64,000 bases of DNA from Streptomyces sp. Je 1-332 (GTDB taxonomy: Bacteria > Actinomycetota > Actinomycetes > Streptomycetales > Streptomycetaceae), in NCBI RefSeq assembly GCF_040730185.1, contig NZ_CP160402.1:5580001-5644000 (forward strand), read 5' to 3'. The translations under genes and the position numbers were made by a program. The notes below the pieces were generated by a model that saw only the letters and a list, made by a program, of their open reading frames with translations, ran no database searches and was not told the DNA's origin. Below, piece by piece: positions 58,147-64,000 of the stretch; the first letter of the stretch is position 1; each line of letters starts with the position of its first letter.

Positions 58147-58343
58147 CGCGCATGACCAGCGACAACCAGAGCGACAACCACAGCGACAACCAGAGCGGCA
58201 CGCACCGGCACAGGGTGGGGACCCTGCGCCACAACCATCGGTCCTCCTCGGGACCTTGGCGCCACGACCGTCCGCGGCCCCGCAATCCGGCGGGGGGCCT
58301 CGGACGGGCGCGGTTCCCGCACGGCTTGGGGGAGGATGTACTC

Positions 58344-59330
58344 ATGCAGCCACGGAACATGTCCATGAGCGGAGTCGTCGACCTCGCCGCCGTGAAGGCG
58401 GCCCAGGAGGCCAAGGCGAAGGCGGAGCAGGCGCGCGCCGAAGCGGCCCGGCAGGGCGGGGGCGCCGTACCGGGCGTCTCGCCGTCGAGCCTTGTCATCG
58501 ACGTCGACGAGGCAGGCTTCGAGCGCGAGGTCCTGCAGCGCTCCACCGAAGTACCCGTCGTCATCGACTTCTGGGCCGAGTGGTGCGAGCCGTGCAAGCA
58601 GCTGAGCCCGCTGCTCGAAGGCCTCGCGCGGGAGTACAACGGCCGTTTCGTCCTCGCCAAGATCGACGTCGACGCCAACCAGATGCTGATGCAGCAGTTC
58701 GGGGTCCAGGGGATCCCGGCGGTCTTCGCGGTGGTGGCCGGACAGGCCCTGCCGCTCTTCCAGGGCGCCGCCCCGGTGGAGCAGATCCGCCAGACCCTGG
58801 ACCAGTTGATCCAGGTCGGCGAGGAGCGCTTCGGTCTGACCGGTATCACCGTCGACCCGGACGCAGCGGGCGGGGAGCAGCAGGAAGCCCCCGTCGCCGA
58901 GATGCCCGCCGGGCCGTACGACGCCCTGCTCGAAGCCGCTGTCCAGGCGCTGGACGCGGGTGACTTGGGCGGCGCCGTCCAGGCGTACCGCAACGTACTG
59001 AACGACGACCCGGGCAACACGGAGGCCAAGCTCGGCCTCGCCCAGGCCGAACTGCTGCAGCGCGTCCAGGGCCTTGACCCGCAGCAGGTCCGCAAGGACG
59101 CCGCCGACCGGCCCGCGGACGTGGCCGCGCAGATCACCGCCGCCGACCTGGATCTGGTGGGCGGTCATGTGGAGGACGCCTTCGGGCGGCTCATCGACGC
59201 GGTCCGGCGCACGGCGGGCGACGACCGCGACGCCGCCCGCGTGCGGCTGCTCGAACTCCTCGAGGTCGTCGGCTCGGACGACCCGCGGGTGACCGCCGCG
59301 CGCACGCAGCTCGCGCGGGTGCTCTTCTGA
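58344..59330 (+). CDS. Thioredoxin domain-TPR protein (CnoX/YbbN-like)
   Basis: This 328-residue protein has a charged Ala-rich N-terminus, a thioredoxin domain (about 45-160) with the redox motif Cys81-Glu-Pro-Cys84 (WAEWCEPCKQ), and a C-terminal TPR region (about 190-325). Such co-chaperedoxins protect unfolded proteins under oxidative stress. ATG 58344 with GGGGGAGG upstream is chosen; the frame is open from ATG 58152, which would add 64 residues beginning with SDNQSDNHSDNQSG. Confidence 0.88.
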   Translation: MQPRNMSMSGVVDLAAVKAAQEAKAKAEQARAEAARQGGGAVPGVSPSSLVIDVDEAGFEREVLQRSTEVPVVIDFWAEWCEPCKQLSPLLEGLAREYNGRFVLAKIDVDANQMLMQQFGVQGIPAVFAVVAGQALPLFQGAAPVEQIRQTLDQLIQVGEERFGLTGITVDPDAAGGEQQEAPVAEMPAGPYDALLEAAVQALDAGDLGGAVQAYRNVLNDDPGNTEAKLGLAQAELLQRVQGLDPQQVRKDAADRPADVAAQITAADLDLVGGHVEDAFGRLIDAVRRTAGDDRDAARVRLLELLEVVGSDDPRVTAARTQLARVLF

Positions 59331-59430
59331 TCGCTCCCTCGGGTCTGACCGCTCCCTCGGGCCGTTCGCTGACCAGTCCCTAAACGTTGGGGCTTGTGAT
59401 GCCCGAGTGAAAATTCGCCGCACAGGCGTC

Positions 59431-59474
59431 ACAGTGGCCGCGCTTTACCAAAACTTGGTAAACGCGGCCACTGT
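59431..59474. terminator. Long hairpin downstream of the thioredoxin-TPR gene
   Basis: A stem of about 20 bp with one bulge (ACAGTGGCCGCG...TTTACCAA at 59431-59451 with 59455-59474) has a 3-base loop. It begins 100 bases past the stop codon and is the only terminator candidate in the 609-bp spacer 59331-59939, which has no gene. Confidence 0.6.
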
Positions 59475-59618
59475 TACTTGGAGTAAGCCCAGGCCAGCCT
59501 TCTGTCCTGGTGTGCCCTTCAACATCCCGGTCTGTTCCTGGCCATGGGTGCACCGTCCGTGGCCGACCGATACCGGGCGGTCGTGCTTCGGTTATCGCGC
59601 CGTTACTAGCCAGTAACG
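59474..59618. promoter_or_regulatory. Two TTACT...AGTAA palindromes upstream of the DUF6230 gene
   Basis: TTACT-TGG-AGTAA (59474-59486) and CGTTACT-AGCC-AGTAACG (59601-59618) are perfect inverted repeats with short spacers. They share half-sites with each other and with the outer arms of the icmA operator (49233-49256). TetR-type binding is a reasonable guess; the regulator is unknown. Confidence 0.5.
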
Positions 59619-59939
59619 AACCCCCTTGTGCGAGGCCCGAGAATGCACCACGATCGGCGACGCTCGGTCCAATAACCCGCAGCCCGAAAGCCAGTCGGGA
59701 GCGGGCTTTCTGGGTCCCCACCGAGCAGGCCGGAGACACCCCGTCGCCGGCCTTGGACAGGGGGGTCTCTGCCATCCGGCAGGGCCTGTCCGGCAGGTTG
59801 TGCGTGTCGCGTGCGACCAGTGGTTGTCGCTCGGGGGTGATCTCCCGAGGACGTAGCGCTTCTCCCATCCCTGCCCGGCTGAGCCGCCCGAACGGGATCA
59901 GTCAGGGCCGGAGATGTACGTCCGAGAAGGAGGAAAGTC

Positions 59940-60557
59940 ATGGAGTCCGTGGCTCGTGGCGGAACCAGATGGAAGCGGTTCGCCGTAGTCATGGTGCCGA
60001 GCGTCGCGGCGACTGCCGCGATAGGTGTGGCCCTCTCGCAGGGTGCACTCGCGGCATCGTTCAGTGTGTCCGGTCAGCAGTTCAAGGTGACTGCCGACCA
60101 GCTCGACGGTACGGGTTTCGTCCAGTACGGGGCGCTTGACAGCGGCAAGTCGGGTAACCACCCGGTCGCCGTCGTCGGCCTCGACTCGGCCGAGATCACC
60201 AACCTGTGTCAGTCCGTCGTCGTTCCGGTCCCCGTCTTCGGCGATGTGTCGATGACCCTCAAGGCCGGCGCCAAGGGCGGCCCCAAGGTCGAGGCGAAGA
60301 AGCTCTACATCGACGCCGATGACCTGAAGGCCGACGCGACGTTCACCAACGTCGACATCGGCGTCTCGGTCGACCGGACCACCAAGGGCCCGGGCCCGTC
60401 GAAGGGCGACAAGTACGCCCCCGACTCGTTCGCGCAGCAGGCTGACAAGGTGCGGTTCACCGACGTCAAGCAGCGTGCGTGGGCGACCACGGCCGGCACC
60501 TTCAAGCTCTCCGGTCTGGGCATGTCGGTGAAGAAGGGCAAGCACGAGTGCTACTGA
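59940..60557 (+). CDS. DUF6230 exported protein
   Basis: This 205-residue protein has an N-terminal membrane segment or signal (residues 15-38, VVMVPSVAATAAIGVALSQG) and a beta-rich exported domain. Two Cys (near residue 90 and three residues from the end) may pair. The strong site AAGGAGGAAAG precedes ATG 59940. Homologues have been labelled cholesterol esterase without visible catalytic residues here. The C-terminal FTDVK region resembles the end of the 61240 protein. Confidence 0.85.
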   Translation: MESVARGGTRWKRFAVVMVPSVAATAAIGVALSQGALAASFSVSGQQFKVTADQLDGTGFVQYGALDSGKSGNHPVAVVGLDSAEITNLCQSVVVPVPVFGDVSMTLKAGAKGGPKVEAKKLYIDADDLKADATFTNVDIGVSVDRTTKGPGPSKGDKYAPDSFAQQADKVRFTDVKQRAWATTAGTFKLSGLGMSVKKGKHECY

Positions 60558-60695
60558 GGCAACTGATGCCTCGACAGCGGTACTTGTAGCGAAGAACGGC
60601 CGGGCGCGGGGGCGCACGGATCTTGACCTCAACCGTCCCCGTGCCCGAATCCGCAGGACACAGAACCAACGCCATTCCCCGAGGAGCTGTACGAC

Positions 60696-61250
60696 ATGAG
60701 CGCCGAAGCGCAAGTGGGGCCGGGCGACAAGCTCGGCCGGATGCGCCGATCGTTCCGAGGGTGGCGCGGTCAGCGCCCGTTCTGGGGTGGTCTGCTGACG
60801 TTGCTCGGCGGCATCCCGATCATGTACTTCCCGTACGCGAACCTCACGCTCGGCACGATGACGATCCGGATGGCGACGACCGCCGGCGCCGGCTCGCTGA
60901 TCATCGGCGTCCTGCTTGTCGTGCTCGGCCTGACCATGTGGTTCCAGCCGCACTCCCGGATCTTCGCGGGTGTCGCGGCGATTCTGCTCGCCCTGGTCTC
61001 TCTGGTCGTCTCCAACTTCGGCGGCTTCGTCATCGGCTTCCTGCTCGCTCTGCTCGGCGGTGCCCTCGGCATCTCCTGGGCGGCGGCCAAGCCGGCGAAG
61101 GAAACCACCAGGAAGCGGGCCGAAGGCTCTGACGACGGGGCGCCGGAGCCCGCGGCCGCGGGGGCCGCGAACGGGGTGAGCGGCACTACGGACGATCTGT
61201 CAGGAACGAGCCCGGACAACGGGACGAACGGGAGGCACCGTGCCGGCTGA
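60696..61250 (+). CDS. DUF6114 membrane protein
   Basis: This 184-residue protein has four predicted helices between residues 28 and 130 (GGLLTLLGGIPIMYFPYA, SLIIGVLLVVLGLTMWF, GVAAILLALVSLVVSNFGGF, IGFLLALLGGALGISWA), flanked by cytoplasm-like basic N-terminus and a disordered Ala/Gly tail. It overlaps the start of the next gene by 11 bases, so the three genes act together. Function unknown. Confidence 0.87.
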   Translation: MSAEAQVGPGDKLGRMRRSFRGWRGQRPFWGGLLTLLGGIPIMYFPYANLTLGTMTIRMATTAGAGSLIIGVLLVVLGLTMWFQPHSRIFAGVAAILLALVSLVVSNFGGFVIGFLLALLGGALGISWAAAKPAKETTRKRAEGSDDGAPEPAAAGAANGVSGTTDDLSGTSPDNGTNGRHRAG

Positions 61251-62589
61251 CGAGGTGCACCAACTGGACTCCGCGGGGGAGCCCCGCGCGAGATCCGGGC
61301 CGCGCCACGCGGCACCCAGAAAGCCGCTCCTCACCCGCCTGCACGTCCCGGCGGGCAAGGCGATAGCCATCGCGGCGATGCCGACCGCCGTCCTCATGGG
61401 CATGGGCCTGACCCCCCAGCTCGCGCAGGCCAAGCCGCTGCCGAAGAACCCCTTCCAGGACGGCCCGTGCGTCACGGCGCCGGACGACGCCTCCGAGGCC
61501 ACCAAGGACGCCGAGGACGCGGACAAGGCTGCCGAGGAGAAGGCGGACAAGGAGAAGGCGGAGCAGGAGAAGGCCGAGCAGGCGCAGAAGGACGCGGCCA
61601 AGAAGGACGAGGCCGCCGAGCCGACGCCTTCGCCCTCCGCCGGTGACAAGGCGGGCTCGGACTCCGACAGCTCCGGCGACGGCGACAAGGCCGAGCCGAC
61701 CCCGTCCCCCTCGGACGACGAGGACGACAAGGCCGGCGAGCCCGCTCCCGAGCCCTCCGAGACCAAGAACCCGCTCGACCCGCTGGGCGTCGGTCCCGCG
61801 CTCAAGGACCTCTTCACGCCCGACGAGAAGGAATCCGCGAGCCCCACGCCGACCCCCTCCGCCTCCGAGGAGAGCAAGACCTCCGAGGAGAAGGCCAAGG
61901 ACTCGGCGAAGGACACGGTCGACGACGTCACCAAGCCCGTCAAGGACACCGTCGACGGGGTCACGGACGGCGTCAAGGACGGTGCCGACAAGGCCGGGGA
62001 CACGGTCGACAAGGCCAAGGAGGACGCCGAGAAGGCCGCCGAAGAGGCTGCCGACAAGGCGAAGGCCGAGGAGTCCGCGGACCCGATGGCACCGGACGAG
62101 AACGGCAAGAAGCCGTTCCCGTGCGTGGTCGAGAAGAAGGTCGACGGAAAGGCCGAGCAGACGCCCGCGCCGATCCCGAACCAGCCGTGGCACCTGGAAG
62201 CCAGCTCGCTCACCCTCAAAGGTGCGGACTACCAGGGCGTCGTGAACCTGACGATGCCCAACGGAAACTCCAAGCAGGCACTGAAGTACGTCGTCCAGAA
62301 CACGGACATCGGCGACCTGCACCAGATCGTCGAGGGCCCGGCCGGCAAGAAGTACCACGTCCAGGCCGAGAAGGGCTCCACGTCCACCATCCGTGGCGGC
62401 GAGACGACGATGTACACCGAGTCGATCTCCGGCAAGCTCTTCGGCCTGATCCCGATCACGTTCGACCCGGAGCACCCGCCGCCCCTGAACATCCCGCTGA
62501 TCTACTTCACGGACGTGAAGGTGCAGCAGGCGGGCCAGTTCGGCGGCAACCTGCACGTCCCCGGCCTGAGCCAGACGATCACCGACTGA
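61240..62589 (+). CDS. Exported low-complexity protein with conserved C-terminal domain
   Basis: This 449-residue protein has a signal segment (about 36-62, ending AQAKP), a Cys (DGPCVTAPD), a 220-residue low-complexity region rich in Lys, Glu, Asp, Ala, Pro and Ser with LEA-like repeats (KDTVDGVTDGVKDGADKAG), a second Cys (FPCVVEKK), and a folded C-terminal domain (about 305-449). That domain ends IYFTDVKVQQAGQFGG, resembling VRFTDVKQRAWATTAG in the DUF6230 protein. GTG 61240 overlaps the DUF6114 gene. Function unknown. Confidence 0.83.
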   Translation: MPADEVHQLDSAGEPRARSGPRHAAPRKPLLTRLHVPAGKAIAIAAMPTAVLMGMGLTPQLAQAKPLPKNPFQDGPCVTAPDDASEATKDAEDADKAAEEKADKEKAEQEKAEQAQKDAAKKDEAAEPTPSPSAGDKAGSDSDSSGDGDKAEPTPSPSDDEDDKAGEPAPEPSETKNPLDPLGVGPALKDLFTPDEKESASPTPTPSASEESKTSEEKAKDSAKDTVDDVTKPVKDTVDGVTDGVKDGADKAGDTVDKAKEDAEKAAEEAADKAKAEESADPMAPDENGKKPFPCVVEKKVDGKAEQTPAPIPNQPWHLEASSLTLKGADYQGVVNLTMPNGNSKQALKYVVQNTDIGDLHQIVEGPAGKKYHVQAEKGSTSTIRGGETTMYTESISGKLFGLIPITFDPEHPPPLNIPLIYFTDVKVQQAGQFGGNLHVPGLSQTITD

Positions 62590-62610
62590 TCTTCACCGGG
62601 AGCCGCAAAG

Positions 62611-62649
62611 CGCTGAGGGCGCCCCCTGCACCAGGGGGCGCCCTCAGCG
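62611..62649. terminator. Bidirectional terminator, 18-bp perfect stem
   Basis: CGCTGAGGGCGCCCCCTG (62611-62628) pairs with 62632-62649 across a 3-base loop. It separates the convergent 61240 gene and pyk. Confidence 0.9.
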
Positions 62650-62665
62650 TCGTACCAGGGGAGTG

Positions 62666-64000
62666 TCAGTCGCGGCCGACGCCGCCCAGGTGGTGCACCC
62701 GGACCATGTTGGTGGTGCCGGGGACACCGGGAGGCGAGCCCGCCGTGATGATCACGGTGTCGCCGTCGTTGAAGCGGTTCAGCCTGACCAGCTCGGCGTC
62801 GACGAGGTCGACCATCGCGTCGGTGTTGTCGACGTGCGGCACGACGTACGAGTCCACGCCCCAGCTCAGCGAGAGCTGGTTGCGGGTCGCCTGGTCGGTG
62901 GTGAAGGCCAGGATCGGCTGGGCCGCGCGGTAGCGGGACAGACGGCGGGCCGTGTCACCGGACTGCGTGAAGGCGATCAGCGCCTCGGCGTCCAGGAAGT
63001 CCGCGATCTCGCACGCGGCACGGGCCACCGAACCACCCTGCGTACGCGGCTTCTTGCCGGGCACGAGCGGCTGCAGACCCTTGGAGAGCAGCTCCTCCTC
63101 GGCCGCCGCGACGATCTTCGACATCGTCTTGACGGTCTCGATCGGGTAGGCGCCCACGGACGACTCGGCGGACAGCATGACCGCGTCCGCACCGTCCAGG
63201 ATCGCGTTGGCGACATCGGACGCCTCGGCGCGCGTGGGACGCGAGTTGGTGATCATCGACTCCATCATCTGGGTCGCGACGATCACCGGCTTGGCGTTAC
63301 GGCGGCACATCTCCACCAGGCGCTTCTGCACCATCGGGACCTTCTCGAGCGGATACTCGACGGCCAGGTCACCACGGGCGACCATGACGGCGTCGAAGGC
63401 CGCGACGACGCCCTCCATGTTGGCGACGGCCTGCGGCTTCTCCACCTTGGCGATGACGGGGACCCGGCGGCCCTCCTCGTCCATCACCTTGTGCACGTCC
63501 TTGACGTCACCGGCGTCGCGCACGAAGGACAGGGCGACCATGTCGCAGCCCATCTTCAGGGCGAAGCGCAGGTCCTCGACGTCCTTCTCGGAGAGCGCGG
63601 GCACGTTCACGGCCGCGCCGGGCAGGTTGATGCCCTTGTGGTCGGAGATGACGCCGCCCTCGACGACGATCGTCTTCACCTGCGGCCCGCTCACCTCGAC
63701 GACCCGCAGCTCGACGTTGCCGTCGTTGATCAGGACCTGGTCGCCCTTGGAGACGTCACCGGGCAGGCCCTTGTAGGTGGTGCCACAGATGGACTTGTCG
63801 CCGGGGACGTCCTCGGTGGTGATGGTGAACTCGTCACCGCGCACCAGCTCGACGGGTCCCTCGGCGAAGGTCTCCAGACGGATCTTCGGACCCTGCAGGT
63901 CGGCGAGGACGCCGACGGCACGGCCGGTCTTGTCGGCAGCCGCACGGACGCGGTCGTACCGCCCCTGGTGCTCGGCGTGCGTGCCGTGGCTGAAATTGAA
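62666..64000 (-). CDS. pyk: Pyruvate kinase (N-terminus beyond the window)
   Basis: The 444 visible residues lack only about the first 32. The enzyme makes pyruvate and ATP from phosphoenolpyruvate in glycolysis. The visible start FNFSHGTHAEHQ holds the K+/substrate-site motif, followed by DLQGPKIR, the B domain, the signature VIAKVEKPQAV, ARGDLAVEYP and VIVATQMMESM. The C-terminal regulatory domain is complete. It is convergent with the DUF6114 operon. Confidence 0.96.
   Translation of the reverse strand, partial: FNFSHGTHAEHQGRYDRVRAAADKTGRAVGVLADLQGPKIRLETFAEGPVELVRGDEFTITTEDVPGDKSICGTTYKGLPGDVSKGDQVLINDGNVELRVVEVSGPQVKTIVVEGGVISDHKGINLPGAAVNVPALSEKDVEDLRFALKMGCDMVALSFVRDAGDVKDVHKVMDEEGRRVPVIAKVEKPQAVANMEGVVAAFDAVMVARGDLAVEYPLEKVPMVQKRLVEMCRRNAKPVIVATQMMESMITNSRPTRAEASDVANAILDGADAVMLSAESSVGAYPIETVKTMSKIVAAAEEELLSKGLQPLVPGKKPRTQGGSVARAACEIADFLDAEALIAFTQSGDTARRLSRYRAAQPILAFTTDQATRNQLSLSWGVDSYVVPHVDNTDAMVDLVDAELVRLNRFNDGDTVIITAGSPPGVPGTTNMVRVHHLGGVGRD

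Noticed and set aside
59431..59474. Hairpin as a tRNA or riboswitch
   Set aside because: It is a single stem with a 3-base loop and no cloverleaf or conserved aptamer core; a terminator is simpler.

Overview
The window is high-GC actinomycete chromosome, almost certainly Streptomyces. The evidence is strong third-position GC bias, GTG/TTG starts, leaderless-looking promoters and Streptomyces-only genes (scy, filP, nucS, cslA-glxA-cslZ, DUF6230/DUF6114 proteins). From memory, gene order follows the S. coelicolor block from the ATP synthase operon (about SCO5366) to a pyruvate kinase (about SCO5423). No tRNA, rRNA, CRISPR array, prophage or insertion sequence was found. This is core-arm chromosome, not an accessory island.

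Layout. 1-6743: the F-type ATP synthase operon (atpE tail, atpF-H-A-G-D-C) and a DUF2550 membrane protein. 6875-10737: a secreted GH18 chitinase with twin 12-bp chitinase operator repeats, plus its likely two-component regulators (chiR, chiS). 10891-16000: a small membrane protein, PduO-type cobalamin adenosyltransferase, a DrrAB-like ABC exporter with divergent TetR, 3-hydroxybutyryl-CoA dehydrogenase and a STAS protein. 16073-21583: a large P-loop membrane protein with a Pro/Thr-rich tail, the mismatch endonuclease NucS, an SCO5389-family protein, a luciferase-like oxidoreductase and a small zinc-ribbon-like protein. 21599-30697: two paralogous ABC transporter pairs and the polar cytoskeleton genes filP and scy, all on the minus strand.

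30964-33759: methylmalonyl-CoA epimerase, a thiolase and the mutase chaperone MeaB. 34136-37570: an acidic PepSY protein divergent from an OmpR-type two-component system, then a MarR. 37691-40596: three tandem AIM24 genes, a DUF3817 protein and a thiamine-binding protein. 40919-45763: the apical glucan locus cslA-glxA-cslZ. 45864-49157: a regulator/MFS pair, MarR and a second DUF3817 protein. 49265-50965: icmA, called isobutyryl-CoA rather than methylmalonyl-CoA mutase because Phe80 and Gln198 are present. 51149-56660: an alpha/beta hydrolase, a second OmpR-type two-component system, and a MurG-like glycosyltransferase coupled to a sugar epimerase. 57292-59330: a TetR and a thioredoxin-TPR protein. 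59940-62589: an uncharacterised three-gene exported/membrane set. 62666-64000: pyruvate kinase, cut by the window edge.

Themes. Several genes serve cobalamin-dependent acyl-CoA chemistry (pduO, mce, meaB, icmA) but are scattered. Tip growth and cell envelope are represented by scy, filP, cslA-glxA-cslZ and the MurG-like pair. The least understood parts are the DUF6230/DUF6114/low-complexity set, whose first and third proteins appear to share a C-terminal domain, the AIM24 triplet, and two families of intergenic palindromic repeats.
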